NCBI GenBank assembly: GCA_021845575.1
Contig: JAJZVQ010000004.1
Span: 1 to 36,665, forward strand
From: Microcaldota archaeon
Lineage (GTDB): Archaea; Micrarchaeota; Micrarchaeia; Micrarchaeales; Micrarchaeaceae
Direction: 5' to 3'
Length of the DNA stretch: 36,665 nucleotides
Part shown: positions 1 through 7,017 of the stretch, one piece after another
Layout: each line of letters starts with the position of its first letter
Position numbering within the stretch: position 1 is the stretch's first letter
Translations under genes and position numbers: made by a program
The notes under the pieces: model-generated
Database searches by the model: none
What the model was told of the DNA's origin: nothing
What the model saw: the letters and a program-made list of their open reading frames with translations, nothing else

Positions 1-40
1 CCAACTGCTGGTTTATATATTTCCAATTTCTAAGATTGTT

Positions 41-92
41 CATGTTCGTCGCCTAAAACGAACATGCCTGAGGATTTTTATAAATCCTCAGG
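41..92. repeat. Two adjacent perfect hairpins upstream of tfe
   Basis: Two inverted repeats abut here. The first pairs CATGTTCGT (41-49) with ACGAACATG (58-66), 9 bp around an 8-nt loop. The second pairs CCTGAGGATTT (67-77) with AAATCCTCAGG (82-92), 11 bp around a 4-nt loop, and is followed by TTTTATT. The T-rich trailer would suit a terminator or processing structure for a transcript entering from the left edge. The second hairpin lies inside the longest possible reading of tfe, which argues against a start at 64. Function is not known. Confidence 0.6.
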
Positions 93-140
93 TTTTATTA
101 GAATACCGGAATTATTGGACACAGCCCGAAGTCAGAAAGA

Positions 141-148
141 TTTAAATA
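141..148 (+). promoter_or_regulatory. Probable TATA box of tfe
   Basis: TTTAAATA lies 36 nt upstream of the preferred ATG at 184. This spacing fits an archaeal TATA element with a very short leader. It supports the internal start over the ATG at 64. Confidence 0.5.
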
Positions 149-183
149 TTAGGGAAGCGTTAATTATCAATGAAGGTCTTGAT

Positions 184-1005
184 ATGAAAAATTCCGCCCA
201 CACTAAAAAGAATTTAAAGAAAAAAATCAAAGCGAGCAAGAAATCCGCAAAGGTAGCAAATAAAAAAATCAAAACTAAAATGGTTACTAATAAAACCACA
301 GCAAAAATAAGACATAAAGTCGTTGTTGCAGGCAAGAAATTGGAAGCCAAAGCAAAAATTGCAAGTCATAAAATAAGGAACGCCGAGAAAAAGGCAGGAT
401 CAAAAACCAAAATAATTAAAGTAAATAAAAAACAACAGTCTACTAGGAGGAAAAAAGTTGTCGTATCAATCCCGACGCAAAAAGAAGTAAATATTGCATT
501 AGATATGTTGATGAAAAATAAATTTGCAACAGAATATTTGCAGAAAAACGTGAGCAAAGACGTCATGGAAGTTATTAATTTATTGAACACCCCAAGGACG
601 GATGAGCATATATCATTACAGTTAGAGATGAAAATAAATTCAGTAAGAAGAATATTAAATATAATGCAAGGCTACGGAATTACTAATTATTATATATCAA
701 AGAATACAAATGGATGGCTTTCCTTCGCTTGGTATATAAACACAAATAAAATAAATTCCTTTTTTGATTATATCAATTCAATAAAAAAAGAGGAAATAAC
801 CGTAACCGAAGACTGCAACGATTATTTTGTATGTGATAAATGCTATGACAAAGATAAGCTCATATTCCAATTTGATGCGGCATTCGAGTCTGGTTTCAAA
901 TGCAGTATCTGCGGAAGTAAATTTAAAAGAATAAATAAGGAGGATGCAAAGAAACTCGCTTTTGGCAAGGATTCGTCAGAAGAAAAAATTTACAATAAAA
1001 TTTAA
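184..1005 (+). CDS. tfe: Transcription factor E alpha subunit (TFE) with Lys-rich N-terminal tail
   Basis: TFE stabilises the open complex of archaeal RNA polymerase together with TBP and TFB. The C-terminal two thirds match TFE: a winged helix at about residues 125-205 (with VRRILNIM and the Trp-containing wing near NGWLSFAWYI) and a zinc ribbon with CX2C pairs at 217/220 and 240/243. Residues 1-95 are an unusual extension made mostly of Lys, Ala, Thr and Ser, resembling a histone H1 tail. The frame is also open to an ATG at 64, but that reading runs through a perfect hairpin. The ATG at 184 follows a plausible TATA box and is preferred. The protein is 273 residues, against about 170-190 for typical TFE, and the excess is the tail. 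The identity is firm; a DNA-binding role for the tail is inference. Confidence 0.85.
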   Translation: MKNSAHTKKNLKKKIKASKKSAKVANKKIKTKMVTNKTTAKIRHKVVVAGKKLEAKAKIASHKIRNAEKKAGSKTKIIKVNKKQQSTRRKKVVVSIPTQKEVNIALDMLMKNKFATEYLQKNVSKDVMEVINLLNTPRTDEHISLQLEMKINSVRRILNIMQGYGITNYYISKNTNGWLSFAWYINTNKINSFFDYINSIKKEEITVTEDCNDYFVCDKCYDKDKLIFQFDAAFESGFKCSICGSKFKRINKEDAKKLAFGKDSSEEKIYNKI

Positions 1006-1012
1006 TGCATTC

Positions 1013-1020
1013 ATATAAAA
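1013..1020 (+). promoter_or_regulatory. Probable TATA box of adenylate kinase 1
   Basis: ATATAAAA sits 23-30 nt before the ATG at 1043, as expected for a leaderless or near-leaderless archaeal transcript. No GGTGA motif precedes the ATG. Confidence 0.5.
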
Positions 1021-1042
1021 ATTTTTTCCACAAACTTATATT

Positions 1043-1648
1043 ATGGGAAAAATAATTGTCATTGCAGGCCTTTCAGGAGCAGGAAAAACCACACTGGTAA
1101 ATAGTATTAGCAAATCCCTAAAACACGCCAACATAAATTTCAAGGTTGTCAATGTCGGCACTTTAATGGAGGATATAGGTATTAAAAATAAATATATAAA
1201 GCATCGAGATCAGATAAAGAAAATTGACGTAAAGCTAGGATCAAATCTTAGAGAGCTGGCATATTCAAAAATTTCGAAGCTAAGGGAAAATGTTCTTTTA
1301 GATACCCACATCACAATAGAAAATGAATCCGAATCCCGTTTTGTATCAGGGCTTCCGTCAAAAACATTAAAATATTTAAGAAATGTGGCGGCATTGGTAT
1401 ACATCAACGCCCCTTCAGAAGACATAATAAAAAGAAGGAATACAGACAAAAGCAGGAACAGGGAAAAACAGGACGCATTTAGTTTGGATATACAAAGGAT
1501 TGTGGATATTTCTGCCCTGGCTTATTACAGCTCCTATTTCAATATACCTATTTATATAATTGAAAATAAGAACAGAACGCTTGAAAAATCAATCGATGAT
1601 CTTAATAGGTCAATTGTCAATATATTAACACCTGCGAGTTCACTCTAA
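1043..1648 (+). CDS. adkA: Archaeal-type adenylate kinase, copy 1
   Basis: It interconverts AMP plus ATP and two ADP. The 201-residue length and layout fit the archaeal AdkA family, not bacterial Adk. A P-loop GLSGAGKT occupies residues 9-16. The NVGTLM motif (about 36-41) and LDTHITIE (about 87-94) correspond to AdkA substrate-binding segments. The RRNTDKSRNRE stretch (about 131-141) is the Arg-rich lid-like region. A close paralog follows 78 bp downstream in the same direction. Codons 117-146 are identical between the two genes down to synonymous positions. In many archaea a single adkA sits upstream of the same EMC3-L34e-cmk genes, so this is a local tandem duplication. Confidence 0.88.
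   Translation: MGKIIVIAGLSGAGKTTLVNSISKSLKHANINFKVVNVGTLMEDIGIKNKYIKHRDQIKKIDVKLGSNLRELAYSKISKLRENVLLDTHITIENESESRFVSGLPSKTLKYLRNVAALVYINAPSEDIIKRRNTDKSRNREKQDAFSLDIQRIVDISALAYYSSYFNIPIYIIENKNRTLEKSIDDLNRSIVNILTPASSL
1391..1481 (+). repeat. 91-bp perfect direct repeat, copy A (in adk copy 1)
   Basis: This segment is identical over 91 bases to 2054-2144 and is in the same reading frame. The flanking sequences diverge sharply on both sides, as expected of a gene-conversion tract. Confidence 0.9.
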
Positions 1649-1726
1649 TATATTAGCCTTGATGCAAAGAATGAAAAATATGTTTTATACAATATTATCA
1701 ATAAAAATATCAAATTTGATGATTTT

Positions 1727-2299
1727 ATGGCAAATAAGATTATAATTGTCGCGGGTTTGTCAGGAGCAGGAAAAACCACACTGCTCAATAAGCTTAATCC
1801 GGGAAATTATAAAATAATAAATATAGGAACATTAATGAAGGGAGAATTAAGCAAAAAAGGGGAAGAAATAAATAGAGACACCATTAAAAAATTAAGTAAT
1901 AAAGAGCTTTCAAAATTAAGAAATATCGTATTTGGCAGAGTTCAAAAGTTAAAAAGCAATATCGTGCTTGATACCCACATCACAATAGAGAGCGGTTTAG
2001 GTATTTTACCAGGGATACCTTATTCAACATTAAGGTTTCTTAATAACCTTTCAGCATTGGTATACATCAACGCCCCTTCAGAAGACATAATAAAAAGAAG
2101 GAATACAGACAAAAGCAGGAACAGGGAAAAACAGGACGCATTTAACATAGACATGCAGAGATTGGTGGACATGTCTACCATTTCTTATTATACCTCACAT
2201 TTAAATATTTCCTTGTATGTAATAAATAATAAATCAGGTTGCTTAATCGAATCATTTAAGAAACTCCAGAGCGCAATCGACAATGTTTTAGGTGAATAA
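1727..2299 (+). CDS. adkA: Archaeal-type adenylate kinase, copy 2
   Basis: Second AdkA paralog, 190 residues. It has a P-loop GLSGAGKT at 10-17, NIGTLM and LDTHITIE motifs, and the same Arg-rich segment as copy 1. Its TAA is directly followed by the ATG of the insertase gene, whose GGTGA site lies inside this gene (2291-2295). This copy therefore occupies the usual adkA place in the ribosomal-protein cluster. Copy 1 is the likelier extra copy, but direction cannot be proven here. The two proteins differ clearly outside the shared block, especially in the first half, so they may differ in substrate preference or one may be a back-up enzyme. Confidence 0.88.
   Translation: MANKIIIVAGLSGAGKTTLLNKLNPGNYKIINIGTLMKGELSKKGEEINRDTIKKLSNKELSKLRNIVFGRVQKLKSNIVLDTHITIESGLGILPGIPYSTLRFLNNLSALVYINAPSEDIIKRRNTDKSRNREKQDAFNIDMQRLVDMSTISYYTSHLNISLYVINNKSGCLIESFKKLQSAIDNVLGE
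2054..2144 (+). repeat. 91-bp perfect direct repeat, copy B (in adk copy 2)
   Basis: Identical to 1391-1481. Shorter identical runs also occur at the P-loop and at the LDTHITIE codons of both genes. Confidence 0.9.
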
Positions 2300-2788
2300 A
2301 TGACAACAATTATACCTTTGTACATAGATTTTCTAATAGTGGCGTTGGCGGTAATTTATACTGTGAGTTCGGTATTTCTGCAAAGAAAACTGTCAAATCC
2401 GAAAAGGATGAGGCAAATACAGAGAACAATAAAGGAGCATACAAAGAAACTCAATGAGATGATTAAAAACAAAGCTGCAAAAGAGGAAATAACCGCAAAA
2501 CAAAGCGAAATAATGCCTCTAATGTCCGAAAGCATGAAAAATCAGATGAAGTCAATGCTAGTGGTATTTCCGATTTTCCTGCTTTTATATTATGAATTGC
2601 TGCCGCAACTTGCAAATACAATGGGGTTTGCGCAGGACAGCATAAATTTAGTGGGATTTGCACTGAATTATCAGACTTTCTTCTTTGTTATAATCTTTAT
2701 GACAGGAATTATCTCCACGATAACTATAATGGTTTATGACAGAAAAAAAGCAAAGGAAGAAACAATGTTAGAAAAATCAGTTTTTTAA
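2300..2788 (+). CDS. EMC3/TMCO1-family membrane insertase (DUF106, archaeal YidC-like)
   Basis: A 162-residue membrane protein of the Oxa1 superfamily, which inserts membrane proteins. It has three predicted membrane segments at about 6-26, 86-102 and 126-146. A long basic, charged helical hairpin (about 30-80) lies between the first and second, which is the ribosome- or substrate-facing coiled coil typical of the family. The ATG directly abuts the adk stop codon, with a GGTGA site 4 nt before it, so the two genes are translationally linked. Placement between adk and eL34 is conserved in many archaea and supports the call. Confidence 0.85.
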   Translation: MTTIIPLYIDFLIVALAVIYTVSSVFLQRKLSNPKRMRQIQRTIKEHTKKLNEMIKNKAAKEEITAKQSEIMPLMSESMKNQMKSMLVVFPIFLLLYYELLPQLANTMGFAQDSINLVGFALNYQTFFFVIIFMTGIISTITIMVYDRKKAKEETMLEKSVF

Positions 2789-2853
2789 TCGTTTCATTTT
2801 GTGTCATAGTTAATAAATACATTTTTATATAAATATACCAGCAGGTGTTTAAT

Positions 2854-3177
2854 TTGCCGCAACCACGTTATAGATCAAACAGTTTTAAAAAAGCCAATAA
2901 GATAACACAGACAAAGAGAAATGTGATACATTACAAGAGAGGAAAAAAATCCCTTCCACATTGCCCAATATGCAGACAGGAACTAAATGGGATAAGTTTA
3001 AGCAAGGAAGGTGGAAAGTCCAGAAGAACGAATAGCAGAGTATTTGGAGGAGTCCTTTGTGCAAAATGCACTTCCGATGTAATAACCTTGGGTAGCAGAG
3101 TCGAAAGAGGAGATATGAAGCTCAATGAAATAGGGATAAAGCAGAGGAGATATGTTCTGCAATTGGTGGCACATTAA
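2854..3177 (+). CDS. rpl34e: Large-subunit ribosomal protein eL34 (TTG start)
   Basis: Component of the 50S subunit. The preferred start is TTG at 2854, giving MPQPRYRS, which matches the conserved MPxPRYRS N-terminus of the family. GGTG at 2844-2847 then serves as ribosome binding site with a 6-nt gap. The GTG at 2845, which would add three residues, lies inside that site. Zinc ligands CX2C appear at residues 37/40 and 69/72. The stop overlaps the next ATG by one base (TAATG), coupling it to cmk. Confidence 0.9.
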   Translation: MPQPRYRSNSFKKANKITQTKRNVIHYKRGKKSLPHCPICRQELNGISLSKEGGKSRRTNSRVFGGVLCAKCTSDVITLGSRVERGDMKLNEIGIKQRRYVLQLVAH

Positions 3178-3713
3178 TGATAAAAATATGCATTAGTGGG
3201 CTTGCATCTTCAGGTAAGACTGCATTGGGAGAAATTTTAGCAGAAAGGCTAAATATATTGCATATAAAAGAGAGCTATAAAGATAGCACCAATGGCGATG
3301 AAGAGATAATATCCCTCCTAAAAGAGCTCACAGCAAAAAATGACAAGAAATTCGCCGAGATTTTTGACAACAAAGTTAGGGCCCTTGCAGATCAAGGCAA
3401 TTGTGTTGTTACGACATGGCTGGGCTCATGGATAATAAAGGATGCTACGATAAGAGTGTGGCTAAATGCAAGCATTGAAGAAAGAGCAAGAAGAAGGGCA
3501 AAGAAAAACAACACCAAATATGCAAGTACCCTAAGTTTTATAAGGGATTATGACAGATTGACTATAAATCATTTTGAGAACGTTTATGGGATAGATGTGA
3601 CGAAGCATGGAATATTTGATTTGGAATTGAATACTGAAAAATTAAGTATTGATGAAATGGTTGAAATTATATCCCTTATCACATTAAGCAGAGAAAATTC
3701 AAAGTTTTTATAA
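3177..3713 (+). CDS. cmk: Cytidylate kinase, archaeal type
   Basis: Phosphorylates CMP/dCMP with ATP. The 178 residues match the short archaeal Cmk family: P-loop GLASSGKT near residues 8-15, a WLGSWI segment matching the family's nucleotide-binding LAGW region, and the FENVYGIDV motif typical of archaeal Cmk near residue 125. The gene overlaps eL34 by one base. Position between eL34 and eL14 is conserved in archaea. The usual Thr after the P-loop Lys is retained. Nothing suggests loss of function. Confidence 0.88.
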   Translation: MIKICISGLASSGKTALGEILAERLNILHIKESYKDSTNGDEEIISLLKELTAKNDKKFAEIFDNKVRALADQGNCVVTTWLGSWIIKDATIRVWLNASIEERARRRAKKNNTKYASTLSFIRDYDRLTINHFENVYGIDVTKHGIFDLELNTEKLSIDEMVEIISLITLSRENSKFL

Positions 3714-3746
3714 TAAAAATGTCATTTTTTGTAAAAATTTAAGAGA

Positions 3747-3754
3747 ATATTTAA
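3747..3754 (+). promoter_or_regulatory. Probable TATA box of the small lipoprotein gene
   Basis: ATATTTAA ends 33 nt upstream of the ATG at 3788. A GTGAT ribosome-binding-like motif lies just before the ATG. The gene therefore probably has its own promoter despite sitting in the ribosomal cluster. Confidence 0.4.
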
Positions 3755-3787
3755 GTCTTATCTTCCAATACGTTATAAAGTGATAAA

Positions 3788-4039
3788 ATGGAAAAAACAA
3801 CCGAAAATACAAAAAAAAGATATAAAAACCTTTTACGCACTGCCGCAACGGGTTTCGCAGTATTAGGTTTTATGGGGCTGGCAACGGGGTGCGCAAAAAC
3901 TGCAACAGTAAATCCTGCAACTAAAACCTCTACTGTTAAATCTCAAAATAAAATAATCGTCAACAAAAAACCCAACAAAACAGATAACCAATCAAAACCA
4001 GACAAGAAATTAAATAATATGGGCGCAGGCTGCTTATAA
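3788..4039 (+). CDS. Small predicted secreted or lipoprotein-like protein
   Basis: Unrecognised 83-residue protein. A basic N-terminus (KKRYKNLLR) leads into a hydrophobic segment at about 18-33, which ends in LATGC with Cys at about 35, close to a lipobox. The rest is a low-complexity, Thr/Lys/Asn-rich tail consistent with a surface-exposed linker, ending in GAGCL. Codon use is like that of its neighbours. It sits between cmk and eL14, where most archaea have nothing, so it looks like an insertion. Lipidation is inference; a plain signal-anchor is the main alternative. Confidence 0.5.
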   Translation: MEKTTENTKKRYKNLLRTAATGFAVLGFMGLATGCAKTATVNPATKTSTVKSQNKIIVNKKPNKTDNQSKPDKKLNNMGAGCL

Positions 4040-4043
4040 TTTT

Positions 4044-4093
4044 CAGTGAACTGCCTCTGAAGGGACTTTGCAAGTTTTCTTGCAATGTTCACT
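4044..4093. repeat. Junction-like structured element with CAGTGAACT
   Basis: Non-coding. The outer stem pairs AGTGAAC (4045-4051) with GTTCACT (4087-4093). Inside it lie a small hairpin CCT-CTGA-AGG (4054-4063) and a strong hairpin TTGCAAG-TTTT-CTTGCAA (4068-4085). Together they form a three-way junction. A second element beginning with the same nine bases lies at 33067. Such ends resemble those of IS200/IS605-type elements from memory, but no transposase gene is near. Confidence 0.5.
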
Positions 4094-4185
4094 ATTCGAA
4101 AAACAAAAAGATATGTTTCAAAAACCTGAGGGTTATTTAAATTTTTAATGTATTATTTTCTATAAATTATTAAAAAAGTGGTAAT

Positions 4186-4425
4186 GTGTTATTGGAAGTC
4201 GGAAGAGTATGTATAAAAAAATACGGAAGAGATGCTGGAAGCAAAGCGGTAATAACAGAGGTTACAAAAGACGGATTTGTGAAAGTTTTGACCTCTATTA
4301 GGTACAAAAAGGAAAGGAAATGCAATACAAATCATTTAGAATTTCTTAATGATAAAATAGACGCAAAAAATAAAGACCTGATTTATAAGACTCTTGGAGT
4401 TGAAAAACAGGACAAGAAGCAATAA
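4186..4425 (+). CDS. rpl14e: Large-subunit ribosomal protein eL14 (GTG start)
   Basis: Component of the 50S subunit. The N-terminal KOW-like fold is recognisable from EVGRVCIKKYGRDAGSKAVI, which matches the archaeal eL14 signature, with HLEFL later corresponding to the family's HLEP motif. Length 79 is normal for archaea. The start is GTG at 4186, and a GTGG motif lies a few bases upstream. It closes the ribosomal-protein cluster. The TruB gene that often follows in archaea is absent; Mre11 converges from the other strand. Confidence 0.88.
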   Translation: MLLEVGRVCIKKYGRDAGSKAVITEVTKDGFVKVLTSIRYKKERKCNTNHLEFLNDKIDAKNKDLIYKTLGVEKQDKKQ

Positions 4426-4448
4426 CTTCTAATTTTTATGTTTACTTC

Positions 4449-5651
4449 TTATTTTATATTTTCAAACAATTCCATTGCTTCTTTCAATGCTGTTTCTTTT
4501 TTGTTGGTGCTCAGTATATTGAAAAGTTCAACATAATTTATCTTGCTTTCCATACCGCTTTCCTTGAGTTTTGAAGAAAATAGGGACATCCCCATTTCCT
4601 TTACTGACATGTTCCCAAATTTACCTTCTCTTAATTCTTCAATGCTTTCCTGAGTCTCGATATCTGCAAGTTTTGACATATCTATCTCCAAAAACGCGGA
4701 ATCCAAAAACTTTGAACGCAAAGCCCTGACAGGCATGTCTATACTTTTAAATCCCTTCATTATATTGCCTTTTATGCGCAGTTTTATTATTGGTTTTGTA
4801 CTATTCGATTTTATTATCCTTTCAATTTCCATTTCCGCCCTGCTAGAAAATAATTCAGGTGTTGCATCTTCAAATTCCAAATCCAAGAATACAAATGGTC
4901 TTGAATTTATTTTCCTAAATTCGTATTTTCCTGTTTCCGTATCATAAACAAAAAACCCCTTTGGTTCCTGTTCGCTTTCTTTCAATTGGGTCAATACGGT
5001 GCTTCCAGGTATAAGCAGTTCTTTTTCATGCACCTTTTCTATAATTTTATTATGGATATGTCCGTCTATATACAGGTCAAATCCTGCAGGCAAATCCTCC
5101 AGATGGATAAAATGATCATTAAAAGGGAGCAATTCGTATACCGATTGATGAAACATGAATACGCTGAATAAACCCTCTGGTTTTGGTACATCCGGAATTT
5201 TCTCCCTAATCGTCTCCTCAGACAAACCCCCCATCCCGTATACAGACACCATTTCTCCATCTTTTTCTATAATTGACGTCGCTTCACTTGTATCTATGAG
5301 CAACCCCGCAAGGGCGAGGACGCTTATGGGGTTCTCCCTGCCTTCCATTGTCCGTTCATGGGTTCCGGGTATTGCAATTATTGGCACATCTGTATAAGCC
5401 TTCGCGCCCCTTGTAGACCTAAATTCACTTACTCTTGCATTCCATTTCTTTTCCTTCAAGTCCCTGAACAGGTTTACGGCTTGTGCCATAACCTCCGGCT
5501 TCGGGTTCCTCCTATCAAATATATCTCCAGGAAGAAGCACCGCATCAGCAGCCGCGCTAGCCATATCAAGCGCTTCTTTTGCCTGTATATAAGCATCCTC
5601 ATAAAATCTTTCGTATCCTATGTGAAGATCAGACACTATCGCAAGTTTCAT
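4449..5651 (-). CDS. mre11: DNA double-strand-break repair nuclease Mre11
   Basis: Metallophosphatase-fold nuclease that normally works with Rad50 in end resection. Motifs in order: SDLHIG (Asp8, His10), GDIFDRR (Asp43), GTHE (about 96-99), FHQS and GHIH. The third motif is canonically GNHD; here the metal-binding Asn is Thr and the Asp is Glu, which may alter metal binding or activity. The preferred ATG is at 5651, preceded by GGGGTGA; the GTG at 5660 lies within that site. The C-terminal part has the capping-domain character but is weakly conserved. No rad50, herA or nurA is present in the window. The gene is last in a run with the DHH phosphoesterase and prefoldin. Confidence 0.82.
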   Translation of the reverse strand: MKLAIVSDLHIGYERFYEDAYIQAKEALDMASAAADAVLLPGDIFDRRNPKPEVMAQAVNLFRDLKEKKWNARVSEFRSTRGAKAYTDVPIIAIPGTHERTMEGRENPISVLALAGLLIDTSEATSIIEKDGEMVSVYGMGGLSEETIREKIPDVPKPEGLFSVFMFHQSVYELLPFNDHFIHLEDLPAGFDLYIDGHIHNKIIEKVHEKELLIPGSTVLTQLKESEQEPKGFFVYDTETGKYEFRKINSRPFVFLDLEFEDATPELFSSRAEMEIERIIKSNSTKPIIKLRIKGNIMKGFKSIDMPVRALRSKFLDSAFLEIDMSKLADIETQESIEELREGKFGNMSVKEMGMSLFSSKLKESGMESKINYVELFNILSTNKKETALKEAMELFENIK

Positions 5652-5667
5652 ACGTTTCACCCCTAGA

Positions 5668-6645
5668 TTATAGCCTGCTTCTTATTTCCTCAATAAATGC
5701 CCTTGCAAATTCATCTCCTTTTAAAAGATCCTTGCCATATGCTCCGGCAGCGCAAGGATGCCCCCCGCCAGTGCCTTTTATCAATACAGAAAGTTCCTTC
5801 ATCAATACCCCCAAATGGATATTATATTTCTTGTCGAGGTTTGGCTTCATCCTTGCAGAGAATGATATCTCCTTTTCGCCGACAGACCAAAACAGGGTTA
5901 TATCTGACCCTATTCTTATCGCCATATCTGCTGCAAGGTTTGCGTAAGCGTGTGCTGTTCCGTATATAAACAGCAAATTCTTTTCCACGAACGCCGTAGC
6001 CTTGAACAAGTCTTCGATGGTCTTTATTCTTTCAGATGCCGGTGAAACATGTTCAATATCTTCCAATAAGGTTATATAATCTGTATTTGCAATCTCAAAT
6101 AATTTGCCCAGCTGCTTAAATGTCTTTGAATTTGAGTTCTTGAATTCTGCGGAGTCTGATATTATTCCAATAGCAAGAAATTTTGCGTAAGATGCCTCTA
6201 TAGGCACATGTATAATATCTAAAATATCAAAAACAATGCTAGCTGCAGAATTATATCCCTCATTGCTGTATACATAAAAGTTTTCTTTATTCTCAAATGC
6301 CTTATGGTGGTCTATTGCTATTATAGGTCCTTTGAATAAACTCAATTTTTCGGAAAAATTCCCACAACCCTCAAAATTATTGACGTCAAAAAGAATTATT
6401 GCTTCAGCATCTTCATCAAATTCATTATTAATTGCATCATCAAAGCCAAGTTTTTTCATTATTCTGGCAGCATTTGAAGTTAGTATATCCGGCGTGCCTA
6501 TTTTAAAATCTTTGAATGCCTTTGACATAGCTATTGCAGAGGAAATTGAGTCCGAGTCACCCATAGAATGAAATGTAAGGAAAACCTTTTTCTCCCTTAC
6601 CTCTACGATTTTTTCAATAAGAACTCCAAAATCTATCAGCGGCAC
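5668..6645 (-). CDS. DHH/DHHA1 family phosphoesterase (NrnA/RecJ-like)
   Basis: Probable Mn-dependent phosphodiesterase acting on oligonucleotides or nucleotide phosphates. Motif I is His26-x3-Asp30-x-Asp32 (HSMGDSD). Motif II is FDVNN with Asp87. Motif III is DHH at 112-114. The C-terminal DHHA1 domain ends with GGGHPCAAGA at about 294-303. The 325-residue length matches NrnA-type enzymes, not full RecJ. It lies 16 nt upstream of mre11 and 4 nt after prefoldin beta on the same strand, so a shared transcript and a nucleic-acid metabolism role are plausible. The exact substrate cannot be read from sequence. Confidence 0.82.
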   Translation of the reverse strand: MPLIDFGVLIEKIVEVREKKVFLTFHSMGDSDSISSAIAMSKAFKDFKIGTPDILTSNAARIMKKLGFDDAINNEFDEDAEAIILFDVNNFEGCGNFSEKLSLFKGPIIAIDHHKAFENKENFYVYSNEGYNSAASIVFDILDIIHVPIEASYAKFLAIGIISDSAEFKNSNSKTFKQLGKLFEIANTDYITLLEDIEHVSPASERIKTIEDLFKATAFVEKNLLFIYGTAHAYANLAADMAIRIGSDITLFWSVGEKEISFSARMKPNLDKKYNIHLGVLMKELSVLIKGTGGGHPCAAGAYGKDLLKGDEFARAFIEEIRSRL

Positions 6646-6649
6646 AAAA

Positions 6650-6985
6650 TCATTTTTCTCCTTTAAATTCTTCTGTCAAGGTCTGCCTTATTGACTGCTC
6701 CCTTTTGTTAACTTCGTTATATTGCTTTAATATTATACCAAGCCTCATTTCTGCCGATTCCATTTTATCCTTCAAATCCTCCAGCGCTTTCTCCTTTGTA
6801 GTTTCTACTATCAACCCGCCGATTTCCAAATAAACCCTTCCTGAAGAAACCTGTAGTTCCTTTTCAGCTTCTTTATATTCTTCTTTCTGCTGATTAAACT
6901 GCATCTTTTGAAATGTCAGATTCTGAATCTGCATCTGTATGTTTTGGTATTCCTTTGTTAATTTTTCAATTTCTTCTTTTTCCAT
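6650..6985 (-). CDS. pfdB: Prefoldin beta subunit
   Basis: Co-chaperone that holds unfolded proteins and passes them to the thermosome, which is also in this window (34036). The protein is 111 residues, of typical length. Two long coiled-coil helices (about 1-45 and 70-108) flank a short beta-hairpin containing GRVYLEIGGLIVE, the prefoldin beta signature. It follows nuoD by about 30 nt and precedes the DHH gene by 4 nt, so it may share the nuo transcript. Confidence 0.88.
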   Translation of the reverse strand: MEKEEIEKLTKEYQNIQMQIQNLTFQKMQFNQQKEEYKEAEKELQVSSGRVYLEIGGLIVETTKEKALEDLKDKMESAEMRLGIILKQYNEVNKREQSIRQTLTEEFKGEK

Positions 6986-7017
6986 AATATCAACTAAGTA
7001 TAGTAAATAATATTTAT

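Noticed and set aside
64-183. N-terminal extension of TFE from ATG 64
   Set aside because: The codons run through a perfect 11-bp hairpin, lack a ribosome binding site and are not TFE-like. A TATA box at 141 serves the ATG at 184.
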